In this document: piece by piece, positions 7,158-15,418 of the stretch
Layout of the letters: each line of letters begins with the position of its first letter
Position numbering within the stretch: position 1 is the first letter of the stretch
Assembly (NCBI RefSeq): GCF_000378725.1
Contig: NZ_KB900372.1
Coordinates: forward strand, 1 to 64,000
Reading direction: 5' to 3'
Origin: Peptoniphilus lacrimalis DSM 7455
GTDB taxonomy: Bacteria > Bacillota > Clostridia > Tissierellales > Peptoniphilaceae
DNA length: 64,000 bases
Notes under the pieces: model-generated
What the model saw: the letters and a program-made list of their open reading frames with translations, nothing else
Databases searched by the model: none
What the model was told of the DNA's origin: nothing
Made by a program: the position numbers and the translations under genes

Positions 7158-8411
7158 CTAATCATTTTTTAGCTTTATTTCAAATTTGTAAAGTCCATCT
7201 TCTAAAGTCAAATTTTTATCATTAATCGTATATTTATCGAAAACTGATAAATTATCCTTATTTTGAGTAACTCCCTTAACAATAATAAAATCTTTACCAT
7301 AAATATAATCAGTAAAAAGCAAGTCCTTATTTTCAAGCTCTTGTATTTTTATAATTTTTGATAAAAACTTTTCATTAGCTGACTGTTGAGAATCACTTGA
7401 AAGGTCCTGATTAACTTTTTGTTCATGAATAGGTTTTTTATTAATTTTTTCAGAGAGTTTTGAAATATCTCTGTCTAACTTATTAATATATAATAAATTA
7501 GCAAAAATTAAAAGTAAAAAGACAAATGTTATACATAAGGGTTTCCAATTTATATCCTTTTTACTTTTGGACTTATATGAAAAATTCTCTAATTTATTCA
7601 ATAGATATATATATTTAATTTTATTTAAATCTAAATTATCTAATATATCAGCTTGACCTAATATACCTGTGAAAAATACAGGTTTATTTGATGTGAAAGA
7701 AGTAATTTTATTTTTATAATTGCTTAAAATATTAATTAATTTTAAAGAAAAATCTTCATCAATAGTCTGATTTTTTTGGTCATATTTACCCATTAGTATA
7801 TTTGTAATATTTGGAGTTTCAAGCTTATTATTTTTAAAAAGACCAAGTAATTCAGGCATAAAAATATAATCAAATTTTTTCCAAAGTCCATCTTTTATCT
7901 CAATAAAAGATATTCCATCTAAATTAAAGTCAATATACTTGCCATCTTCTTTAAAAATCCTATTTGACGGCAAGATTTTAAATAAATTCAATTTAAACTT
8001 ATCAAATATTTCTTCAAATTTACTGTAAAATTCTTTAGGAATAAGATATATAGATAGCTCCATAATATTATTATAGGTTTTGTAATCATAATTTATTATA
8101 TAATCTTGCATATTTAAATTTCCGTAATCCTCTAAATCAAATTTAAGGAAATCATCTAAATCTTTTTCTTCTATTTTGGGAATCTTGTAATTAATATATT
8201 GAATATCACAATTTGTTACAAATAATATTACTTTAGTATTATTTGGAATTTCCATATCTTCAATATATTTTTTGAGTAAATAAAAGAAATGATGATAGTC
8301 TTCTACTCCTTTTAAAGAATAAATGTCAATTGGTAAGTATTTAATTTCTGTCCTAGACTTATACTTTATATATAAGTATCCAGTTTTTAAATAAATATAT
8401 AAATAATTCAT
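7158..8411 (-). CDS. PilM/PilN-like (GspL-like) pilus assembly protein
   Basis: A 417-residue protein with no motif that names it directly. Residues 1-285 are soluble and look like a divergent PilM/actin-like fold (an early LYIYLKTGYLYIKY segment, then alternating strand and helix). Residues 289-312 form one membrane span (CITFVFLLLIFANLLY). A short coiled coil (DISKLSEKI) and an extracytoplasmic domain of about 90 residues follow, as in PilN or GspL/M. It lies 7 bases after the prepilin peptidase gene, which follows a prepilin. Assignment to the inner-membrane platform of a type IV pilus or competence system rests on architecture and context. Pairwise similarity is likely to be weak. Confidence 0.6.
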   Translation of the reverse strand: MNYLYIYLKTGYLYIKYKSRTEIKYLPIDIYSLKGVEDYHHFFYLLKKYIEDMEIPNNTKVILFVTNCDIQYINYKIPKIEEKDLDDFLKFDLEDYGNLNMQDYIINYDYKTYNNIMELSIYLIPKEFYSKFEEIFDKFKLNLFKILPSNRIFKEDGKYIDFNLDGISFIEIKDGLWKKFDYIFMPELLGLFKNNKLETPNITNILMGKYDQKNQTIDEDFSLKLINILSNYKNKITSFTSNKPVFFTGILGQADILDNLDLNKIKYIYLLNKLENFSYKSKSKKDINWKPLCITFVFLLLIFANLLYINKLDRDISKLSEKINKKPIHEQKVNQDLSSDSQQSANEKFLSKIIKIQELENKDLLFTDYIYGKDFIIVKGVTQNKDNLSVFDKYTINDKNLTLEDGLYKFEIKLKND

Positions 8412-8418
8412 AAAAACC

Positions 8419-9120
8419 TCACATCATTAATTGAAATAAAATTGCAATAGCAATAAAAGGTCCAAAGGGCATCTGAGTCTTTAAGCCTTTTTTATAAAAA
8501 ATAATTAAAAAAATTGCAAATATAGCTCCGCTGACAAAGGATAAGGTGAAAATTTTAAGTAAGTCCATATAAGAATTTGCAAATAATCCGCTAACAAAAG
8601 CTAGTTGCATATCACCAAGCCCCATTTGTCTTGTAAGTATGATGATTATTAAAAAAATAAAAGAAATAATAAGTGCAAATTTTAGAGATTGGAGTACTTC
8701 CCCATGATTTAGGATTATAAATAAAATTTGCAAGATTATTAAAAATATTATATCCATGCTATAGATATATGTAGTTTTAAAATCACAATAGGAAACTAAA
8801 AATAAAATGGAAACCTCCAGTGCCCTAATTATAAAATTAACTGAAAGTCCATAAAAAAAGAAAGACACAAGAAAAATTAATCCGTAAGTTATTTCAAAAG
8901 TTAATAAATCTAAAGGTAGTTTAGTCTTGCAATAAGCACATCTGCCTTTAAGTTTTATATACGAATAAATTGGTATCATATTCCAAAATTTAAGCTTCTT
9001 ATTGCAATTCAAACAATAAGAAGCCTTAAAAATAAAATCTTCTTTTATTTCTCTTCTTGTAAAGAATAAATTGAAAAAAGAACCAAAACAAGTCCCTAAA
9101 ATAAATATTAAAAAATACAT
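8419..9120 (-). CDS. prepilin leader peptidase / N-methyltransferase (type IV)
   Basis: A 233-residue polytopic membrane aspartyl protease (A24 family) that cleaves and methylates type IV prepilins. The first span is followed by a cytoplasmic domain with two CxxC pairs (CLNC and CAYC), which usually bind zinc in the bifunctional form. The catalytic aspartates are in YCDFKT and the GLGDMQLA (GxGD) motif. It starts one base after the prepilin stop and so is coupled to its probable substrate. PilD and ComC are equivalent names, and I cannot tell which pathway it serves. Confidence 0.92.
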   Translation of the reverse strand: MYFLIFILGTCFGSFFNLFFTRREIKEDFIFKASYCLNCNKKLKFWNMIPIYSYIKLKGRCAYCKTKLPLDLLTFEITYGLIFLVSFFFYGLSVNFIIRALEVSILFLVSYCDFKTTYIYSMDIIFLIILQILFIILNHGEVLQSLKFALIISFIFLIIIILTRQMGLGDMQLAFVSGLFANSYMDLLKIFTLSFVSGAIFAIFLIIFYKKGLKTQMPFGPFIAIAILFQLMM

Positions 9121-9507
9121 CTATTTTCCTGTAGTATTATCTGCTACTATTTTATTATTTTCTACCTTTACAAGTCCAGGACTAACAGTTATTTTTCCTT
9201 CAGTCACATTAATAGAAAAACTATCTGCTCCTGAACCCTTTGCAGGTTTTATTTTGTCTGCATCCTCTAAATAATCTTTTAAATCACTAACAGTAATACT
9301 TGTAGACTCTGGATTATCTATAAGATACAATACCGCTGCATTTTTGATTGTCTTAACATTTGAATTATGAGCTGCTGCTTGTGCTCTCAAATTTGTACCT
9401 CTATAAGATAAAGCTGCCATAGTTATTAATATAGCAATAATTGAGATTACAATTACAAGTTCAAGAAGTGTAAAACCCTTCTTCTTTTTATTTAATAATT
9501 TTTTCAT
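9121..9507 (-). CDS. type IV prepilin-like protein
   Basis: A 128-residue protein with a canonical class III signal: basic leader MKKLLNKKKKG, cleavage before Phe12, glutamate at mature position 5 (FTLLEL) and a hydrophobic helix (VIVISIIAILITMAAL). The short C-terminal domain is acidic and rich in serine and threonine, with no paired cysteines. It could be a major pilin or pseudopilin of a type IV pilus or a ComGC-like competence pilus. Prepilin peptidase and a PilM/PilN-like protein follow directly. No GspE-type ATPase or GspF-type platform protein is present in the window. Confidence 0.9.
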   Translation of the reverse strand: MKKLLNKKKKGFTLLELVIVISIIAILITMAALSYRGTNLRAQAAAHNSNVKTIKNAAVLYLIDNPESTSITVSDLKDYLEDADKIKPAKGSGADSFSINVTEGKITVSPGLVKVENNKIVADNTTGK

Positions 9508-9604
9508 AATAATTTACTCCTATTTATATAATACTATTATATTAAAAACAAGTAATTTAATTTAACAAATTTTTAATGATATAATTCAAACTTATATGTA
9601 ATTT

Positions 9605-9629
9605 GAGAGAAGAAATATTTTCTTCTCTC
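9605..9629 (-). terminator. hairpin after purL (weak terminator)
   Basis: A perfect 9-bp inverted repeat (GAGAGAAGA / TCTTCTCTC) lies just after the purL stop codon and before the prepilin gene. The T run after it is poor (CAAAT), so it may act as a 3'-end stabiliser or weak terminator. Confidence 0.5.
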
Positions 9630-9634
9630 AAAAA

Positions 9635-12600
9635 TTATTTTTTAAAAAACTCTACTCCACTTTTAAAAATATTTTGGTATTCAACTGAATCAATGTTTTT
9701 ATAAAGATTTTTATCTACACGTTCACAGTGACCCATTTTTCCAAAAATTTTTCCATCTTTAGATATAATTGATTCAATATTTAAAGCTGAACCATTTGGT
9801 GCATTTTCATAAACTCCAACAATTTGGTCATTTTCCATAAGAGAGTTTAAAACAGATTCCTCAGCATAAAATCTCCCCTCACCATGTGAAATTGGCATTC
9901 TATAAACTTTTCCTTCTTCTAAAGTATTAAGCCAAGGTGAATTATTAGTTAGAATTTTAATATTTTCAATAGAACTAATATGCCTGTTTACTGAATTAAA
10001 AGTTAGCGTTGGGTCGTCTTCTTCCATTTCCTTTATATGACCATAGGGAAGAAGTCCTGTTTTTACAAGGGCTTGGAATCCATTACATATACCAAGAATT
10101 AATCCATCATTTTCATCAAGCATGTATTCTATAGCTTCCTTAACTTTTGGAGACCTTATTACATTTGCAATAAATTTTCCAGAACCATCAGGTTCATCAC
10201 CCATAGAAAATCCTCCTGGTATAGCCAAAATTTGTGCATTTTTAATAGCTCTAGCAAAAATATCTAGAGATTCTTTTAAGTCCTCATCAGTCCTATTTCT
10301 AAACAAGATAACTTGAACTTTTGCACCTTCATTCTCAAAGGCTTTTTTAGTGTCCCATTCAGAATTTGTTCCAGGGAAAGCTGGTATAACAACTTTTGGA
10401 ATATCTACGCATTTTCTTGATTTGAAATTTCTCTTATTTGATTTTTTTATTTCTAATTCTTTTAATGGACTAGAAGCCTTAGGTGGATATATAGAATCGA
10501 AAGTGTGCATATATGATTCTTCTAATAATCTTTCATTTAACTTAACACCATTAACTACTATATTTTCTGCAAAATCTCCTATATTTTTAATAAATGGTCT
10601 ATCTTCTAAATATTCCACAATAAATGAGCCATATTTAGGAGAGTATAAATCATCTAATTTAACATCAAATCCACTTCTATAAAGGGCATTTTCATAAATC
10701 ATAGGTAAGGTTCCCTTATGAGTAATGGCACAAGCAGAAATTATATTTCCAGCCAAAATTTCTTTGTGTATATTTTCAAAATTATTTTTTAATTCATGTA
10801 AATTAAGTTTTCCATTTTCATCATAATCTAAAGATACTAAACCTATCTTACCCTTGCCCTTAAAATCTGGAGAAATTATATGTTCTACATCTTCTGTTGT
10901 AACTGCAAAAGAAATTAATGTAGGTGCTACATCAATACCCTCAAAAGTACCACTCATGGAATCTTTTCCTCCTATTGGTGGTGCATCAAAGAAATATGAT
11001 GCTTCTAAGGCTCCCAATAATGATTTTAGAGGCTTAGACCAAGCTTTTTCATCAGTCAATTTACCGTAAAATTCTTGGAATGATAATCTTATCTTATCAA
11101 TTGATGCTCCACTGGCAACTAATTTTGATATTGATTCAATAACTGCATAATATCCACCTAAATATTGTGACTGGATAGATAAATCAGGATTAAACCCATA
11201 AGTCATTAGAGAACTTGTTAAAACATCACCTTCAAATGAAGGAATTTTTGCAACCATTGCTTGAATTGGTACACTTTGTTTTTTTCCACCTAAAGGCCAC
11301 AAAACAGTAGCTCTACCGACAGATGAATCGAAAAGTTCAATTAAGTTTTTCTTTGAAGCAATATTTAATTGTCCCAAATAATCCTTTAAATTACCCGCGT
11401 CTTTATCAGAATTAAAAAGGAACTTTGCAGGATTTTCTGATTCTACTTGTACTTTTGTTTTTCTATTTGCTCCAGTAGAGTTGATAAAATCATAGGACAT
11501 ATCACAGATTACTTTGTCCTTATAATACATAATCATCCTACCAGTATCTGTAACCGTTGCTACATGAGTAGCTTCAAGATTTTCTTCCTTAGCTAAGTTT
11601 AAAAACTTTTCCTTGTCTTTTTCGCCAATAAGTACAGCCATTCTTTCTTGAGATTCAGAAATTGCAATTTCTTTAGGTTTTAAACCAAGATATTTTAGTG
11701 GAACTCTATCTAGATGTATTTCAATGCTCTCAGATAGTTCACCTATAGCTACACTTACTCCACCAGCGCCAAAATCATTACATTTTTTAATAAGTTTTGC
11801 AGCATCTTCTCTTCTAAATAATCTCTGAATTTTTCTTTCTTCAGGTGCATTACCTTTTTGGACTTGTGCAGATTCAGTTTTTATTGAAGATGTTTTGTGA
11901 GATTTAGAAGAACCTGTTGCTCCTCCAATTCCATCTCTTCCAGTTTTTCCACCAAGTAATATAACAATGTCGCCTTTTTGAGGTTCTAATCTTTTTACAT
12001 TTTCAATTGGTGCTGCCGCAATTACTGCTCCTGCTTCTAATCTCTTAGCGACATAATTTGGATGATAAATTTCATCAACAAAACCAGTAGCAAGCCCTAT
12101 TTGATTACCATATGATGAATAACCCTTTGCTGCCTCTGTGCAGATTTTCTTTTGTGGTAATTTTCCTTTTAAGGTTTTATCAATTGGTGTAAAGGGGTCA
12201 GCCGCTCCTGAAATTCTCATTGCTTGATAAACAAAAGCCCTTCCTGAAAGTGGGTCCCTGATAGCACCACCTAAGCAAGTACTTGCTCCTCCTATCGGTT
12301 CTATTTCTGTGGGGTGATTGTGAGTTTCATTCTTAAACATTAAAAGGAAATCTTTATATTTAATATCTCCATTAAAATCTAATTTAACCTTTATTTTTAT
12401 GGAACAAGCATTAATTTCACTTGAAACTTCTAAGTCATCTAATTTGCCACTTTTTCTTAAATATTTTGATAAAATAGTACCAAAACTCATAAGGCTAATT
12501 GGTTTTTCGATATTTAATTCTTTTCTTAATTTTAAATATAAGTCAAAAGCTTTTTTTATTTCTCTATCTAAGGCAGAAACTTCATTAAAGTAAATATCAA

Positions 12601-13315
12601 GCTCTGTATTAAAAGTTGTATGTCTACAGTGGTCTGACCAATAAGTGTCTATTATAGCTAGTTCAGTTTCATTAGGGTCTCTGTTTTCCTTCTTAAAGTA
12701 AGTTTGAAATACTTTTAAATCATCAAGACTCATAGCTAAATTTTGATTATTTAAAAATTCTTCTAATTTAGAGTCATCATATTTTGTAAAACCATTAAAA
12801 ACAATATTTTCTAAATGCTCATCAGATACCTGTCTTTCTTCTAATAAATTATCATCAAGTGACACTTCATGAGAATCCACAGGATTTATTAGAAAATTTT
12901 TAATCTTTTCTATATCATTGGAATCTACTCCCATAATATCATAGCAAAGGCTGACTTTTGCCTTAACTTTTTTATCCGTAAATAAAGCTATTGTATCTAA
13001 CAAACCTTGTTCTCTTTGGTCAAATTGACCAGGTAAATAAGAAACTCTAATAGGATTTTCAAAAATTTTTTCTAAATTGTCTGCTTCTTCTCCATGAAAA
13101 ATTAAATCTACAGGTTTTTCAGCTAAAATAGTATATAGAATTTTGTCAAGTAATTCATCACTTATATCCATATCATATCTTCTGTACACTTTTAAATCAG
13201 CTAACTTAATTTTTAAAGAATTTTCAATTTCAGCCTTTGTAGATTTAGAAAGAAAATCTAAAGAATCCTTTTTTCTTACATAAACCTTATTAATCTTTAC
13301 ATCTTTATTTTGCAT
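9635..13315 (-). CDS. purL: phosphoribosylformylglycinamidine synthase (PurL-PurQ fusion)
   Basis: A 1226-residue large-type FGAM synthase that converts FGAR, glutamine and ATP to FGAM in purine synthesis. The N-terminal and two AIR-synthase-like halves hold DTYWSDHCRHTTF, FKNETHNHPTEI, the GGATGSSKSH region and PPIGGKDSMSG. From about residue 970 a class I glutamine amidotransferase domain follows, with PAFPGTNSEWD, the nucleophile cysteine in GICNGFQAL and the PISHGEGR histidine. Most Firmicutes use separate PurS, PurQ and PurL, so this fused form is the proteobacterial or clostridial variant. No other purine gene is adjacent. The ATG follows an AGGGGGAAAT ribosome-binding site. Confidence 0.96.
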   Translation of the reverse strand: MQNKDVKINKVYVRKKDSLDFLSKSTKAEIENSLKIKLADLKVYRRYDMDISDELLDKILYTILAEKPVDLIFHGEEADNLEKIFENPIRVSYLPGQFDQREQGLLDTIALFTDKKVKAKVSLCYDIMGVDSNDIEKIKNFLINPVDSHEVSLDDNLLEERQVSDEHLENIVFNGFTKYDDSKLEEFLNNQNLAMSLDDLKVFQTYFKKENRDPNETELAIIDTYWSDHCRHTTFNTELDIYFNEVSALDREIKKAFDLYLKLRKELNIEKPISLMSFGTILSKYLRKSGKLDDLEVSSEINACSIKIKVKLDFNGDIKYKDFLLMFKNETHNHPTEIEPIGGASTCLGGAIRDPLSGRAFVYQAMRISGAADPFTPIDKTLKGKLPQKKICTEAAKGYSSYGNQIGLATGFVDEIYHPNYVAKRLEAGAVIAAAPIENVKRLEPQKGDIVILLGGKTGRDGIGGATGSSKSHKTSSIKTESAQVQKGNAPEERKIQRLFRREDAAKLIKKCNDFGAGGVSVAIGELSESIEIHLDRVPLKYLGLKPKEIAISESQERMAVLIGEKDKEKFLNLAKEENLEATHVATVTDTGRMIMYYKDKVICDMSYDFINSTGANRKTKVQVESENPAKFLFNSDKDAGNLKDYLGQLNIASKKNLIELFDSSVGRATVLWPLGGKKQSVPIQAMVAKIPSFEGDVLTSSLMTYGFNPDLSIQSQYLGGYYAVIESISKLVASGASIDKIRLSFQEFYGKLTDEKAWSKPLKSLLGALEASYFFDAPPIGGKDSMSGTFEGIDVAPTLISFAVTTEDVEHIISPDFKGKGKIGLVSLDYDENGKLNLHELKNNFENIHKEILAGNIISACAITHKGTLPMIYENALYRSGFDVKLDDLYSPKYGSFIVEYLEDRPFIKNIGDFAENIVVNGVKLNERLLEESYMHTFDSIYPPKASSPLKELEIKKSNKRNFKSRKCVDIPKVVIPAFPGTNSEWDTKKAFENEGAKVQVILFRNRTDEDLKESLDIFARAIKNAQILAIPGGFSMGDEPDGSGKFIANVIRSPKVKEAIEYMLDENDGLILGICNGFQALVKTGLLPYGHIKEMEEDDPTLTFNSVNRHISSIENIKILTNNSPWLNTLEEGKVYRMPISHGEGRFYAEESVLNSLMENDQIVGVYENAPNGSALNIESIISKDGKIFGKMGHCERVDKNLYKNIDSVEYQNIFKSGVEFFKK

Positions 13316-13373
13316 ATTTCCCCCTAAATACGAATATAAACCCCAGCATTTGAAAGATTTTTTACTGGTAAGA

Positions 13374-13396
13374 ATTGGAATTATGTTATTTCCAAT
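13374..13396. repeat. inverted repeat upstream of purL
   Basis: ATTGGAA and TTCCAAT form perfect 7-base arms around a 9-base centre, between the upstream terminator and the purL start. It could be an operator or a leader hairpin. No known PurR box or purine riboswitch core is recognisable. Confidence 0.5.
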
Positions 13397-13432
13397 AAAA
13401 AAATAGAGAACCTTAGAAAGACTCCCTATTTA
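13395..13432 (-). terminator. terminator of the 40-residue gene upstream of purL
   Basis: On the minus strand AAATAGGGAG pairs with TTCTCTATTT (with G-U pairs) around an 8-10 base loop and is followed by seven T residues. The stem starts at the small gene's stop codon, giving a compact single-gene unit. Confidence 0.8.
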
Positions 13433-13552
13433 ACTCATAAAATAAATATCTAATTTTGAAAAAGAGGCAAAAATTTCCCATCCAGGTTCAAAGTCCAAAG
13501 GAATTGAATAAAATGCAACTTTAATTGTATCAGTTGTATTAATTATATTCAT
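13430..13552 (-). CDS. small protein of unknown function (40 residues)
   Basis: A short reading frame from ATG at 13552 to TAA at 13430, beginning MNIINTTDTIKVAFY and ending FSKLDIYFMS. The case for a real gene is structural. A perfect GGAGGT lies 7 bases before the ATG. An extended -10 promoter (TGATATAAT) with a TTCAAA -35 at 17-base spacing lies about 30 bases upstream. A strong terminator begins at the stop codon. The peptide is slightly acidic and aromatic-rich (PLDFEPGWEIFASF in the middle), with no cysteine, no signal peptide and no clear membrane span. I do not recognise its family. A regulatory peptide, a leader peptide for purL, or a remnant of a larger gene are possible. Confidence 0.6.
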   Translation of the reverse strand: MNIINTTDTIKVAFYSIPLDFEPGWEIFASFSKLDIYFMS

Positions 13553-13581
13553 GAAAAATACCTCCAAATAACATATTAATT

Positions 13582-13610
13582 ATTATATCATAATATTTTA
13601 TAATTTTGAA
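13582..13610 (-). promoter_or_regulatory. promoter of the 40-residue gene
   Basis: TTCAAA (13605-13610), a 17-base spacer and an extended -10 TG-A-TATAAT (TATAAT at 13582-13587) on the minus strand. The predicted leader before the ATG is only about 20 bases. Confidence 0.6.
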
Positions 13611-13624
13611 TTTAAAAATTTATA

Positions 13625-15100
13625 TTAAGCATCTGACCTTGAAAAGGAATTGGTCATATTATTTGAACCAATCCACAGTACCTTATCAAGAAAATCACGG
13701 CTAGCTTCTTCAACAAAGTCTGCGAAATTTTGATTAGCTTCTTGGAAAAATGCTTCTATATCTTTTGGCTTTTCTTCCTTGAATTTTTTATCAGTATTAT
13801 TGATATGCTCCATAGCTTTATTTGCAATCAAATTTTGATATCTTTCACAGGTATTAGAAGTATCCATATAATTTTTATCACAAATAGCTGCAATTAACCT
13901 GTTCACCCAATAAAATGAATCAGTTGTTACTTTAGTTTCTGAACTTGCATAATATTTAGGAATAGTATTAACATTTATATATAAAGGAACCATTGCATTA
14001 AAGATATTTGATGAATAAGAGAACCATTCAATAGATTTTAACTCATCAGGTAAGTTAGATCTTATTTGAACTAAACCCAATACATTAGTCCTATTAATTC
14101 CTATTGGTCTATATTTTTTAGATTTTTCTGCATTACCTTTTATATATGGGTCGTAAGGTGTTTCTTGATAATGATTAGAAAGAGCCCACTTAATATCAAC
14201 AACAGTAATTTTTCTTTCTGCTACCATTTCAAAAGGAAGATTATCGGATTCTGGACCAAGTTCACTATGTTCTCTCATAAAAGTTGGATTAAATTTTTTT
14301 AGTAAAACCCACGCTCTTGGAGTGTTATAGGTGTGGTCAGAATCATCATGTGAACCAAAAGCAAGTCTTGGATTAAAATCTTGATTTTTATCCATTCTAA
14401 GGTCTAAATCATACTTTTCAACTAAATCTTTTAGAGATTGTGAACACATGAAATTTTCTTTTTTACCATAAGCATCTGCAAAATCAAAATAATCAATACC
14501 TAATTGATTTGGCATAATCACATAAGAATCATCTTTTACACGTCTTGCCATCCAATTATGACCGCCTATAGTTTCAAACCACCAAATTTCATTTTCATCT
14601 TGAAAAGCAATACCGTTCATTTCATAAGTGCCATACTTTTCAAGTAGTTTTCCTAATCGCTCAACACCTTGTCTTGCTGTAGAAATATAAGCAAGAGTAA
14701 CTGTTACAAAGTCCTCTTCACCAAGCCCACCAATAACTTCTTTTTCCTTATCTGTTCCTTTCTTATAAACAACAAGAGGATCAGCTCCTAAAACTCTTTC
14801 ATTAGAAGTAATAGTTTCAGTTGCTGTCATAGAAACATTTTTTTCATTAACACCAAATGCTCCCCAAATTCCTTCTTTGCGATCAGAGTTTGGGCAGTAA
14901 GTATATCTATATGGATTTTCTGGAAGGTCGAACTCAAGATGAGATAAAACTGATTTATATTTTCTTGGTTGGTCCTTAGCCTCCATTACTAAAATTTGTT
15001 TAGGACTGTAAAGACCCGCTGGTGAATCTTCATTTCTGGCTACTAGAGTTGAACCATCAAAAGAAGCATTTTTACCAACTAAAATTGTTGTACAAGCCAT
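13625..15100 (-). CDS. pepD: C69-family dipeptidase (PepD-like)
   Basis: A 491-residue N-terminal nucleophile peptidase. The sequence begins MACTTILVGKNASFDGS, and Cys3 is the expected nucleophile exposed after removal of the first residues. ARNEDS and the WFETIGGHNWMARRV block are characteristic of family C69 dipeptidases from lactobacilli and clostridia. No secretion signal is present, so it probably cleaves imported dipeptides in the cytoplasm. It has a GGAGG ribosome-binding site and a probable own promoter around 15130-15160, and is separated from the activase gene by 318 bases. Exact substrate range is not predictable. Confidence 0.9.
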   Translation of the reverse strand: MACTTILVGKNASFDGSTLVARNEDSPAGLYSPKQILVMEAKDQPRKYKSVLSHLEFDLPENPYRYTYCPNSDRKEGIWGAFGVNEKNVSMTATETITSNERVLGADPLVVYKKGTDKEKEVIGGLGEEDFVTVTLAYISTARQGVERLGKLLEKYGTYEMNGIAFQDENEIWWFETIGGHNWMARRVKDDSYVIMPNQLGIDYFDFADAYGKKENFMCSQSLKDLVEKYDLDLRMDKNQDFNPRLAFGSHDDSDHTYNTPRAWVLLKKFNPTFMREHSELGPESDNLPFEMVAERKITVVDIKWALSNHYQETPYDPYIKGNAEKSKKYRPIGINRTNVLGLVQIRSNLPDELKSIEWFSYSSNIFNAMVPLYINVNTIPKYYASSETKVTTDSFYWVNRLIAAICDKNYMDTSNTCERYQNLIANKAMEHINNTDKKFKEEKPKDIEAFFQEANQNFADFVEEASRDFLDKVLWIGSNNMTNSFSRSDA

Positions 15101-15418
15101 AATTTCCTCCTTATATATTTTTCATTAATGTAATATTATATACTAAATAATTATAAATTTGTATTAAAAAATAAAGCTTAGTTAAGCTTAGACTAAAAAA
15201 TAATTTTATACTTCTCCATAATTAAAACTCATATCTTATTATATATTTTAAATTCAAAACCTTTTCAAAAAAATAAAAATAATATTTTAAATATCTATTC
15301 CATAAGTTAGATAATAGAAAAATAATATAAAAAGCGTGATTAGAATCCTAACCCCAAAAGTAATACTCAAAAACAACTAATGGATGTTATTTCATCACGC
15401 ACGCTTTTATTAGATTAT
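15101..15418. other. 318-base intergenic region between activase and dipeptidase genes
   Basis: It contains the long-loop terminator element of the activase gene (15329-15408) and a probable dipeptidase promoter with TATAAT-like -10 near 15135-15150. Between these, a TATAAT near 15240 on the minus strand is followed about 60-75 bases later by a 6-7 bp hairpin (AAGCTTA / TAAGCTT, 15167-15182) and a T-rich run. This could make a short transcript. No coding frame longer than a few residues is supported. Confidence 0.4.
15329..15408 (-). terminator. long-loop terminator-like element after the activase gene
   Basis: The minus-strand 5' arm contains both AAAAGCGTG and the overlapping GCGTGAT. The 3' arm (ATCACGCTTTTT) can pair with either, giving two mutually exclusive stems of 9 and 7 bp around a loop of about 53-60 bases. 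The 3' arm runs into T residues, so termination is likely. The large loop and the two registers are unusual for a simple terminator. Confidence 0.6.
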
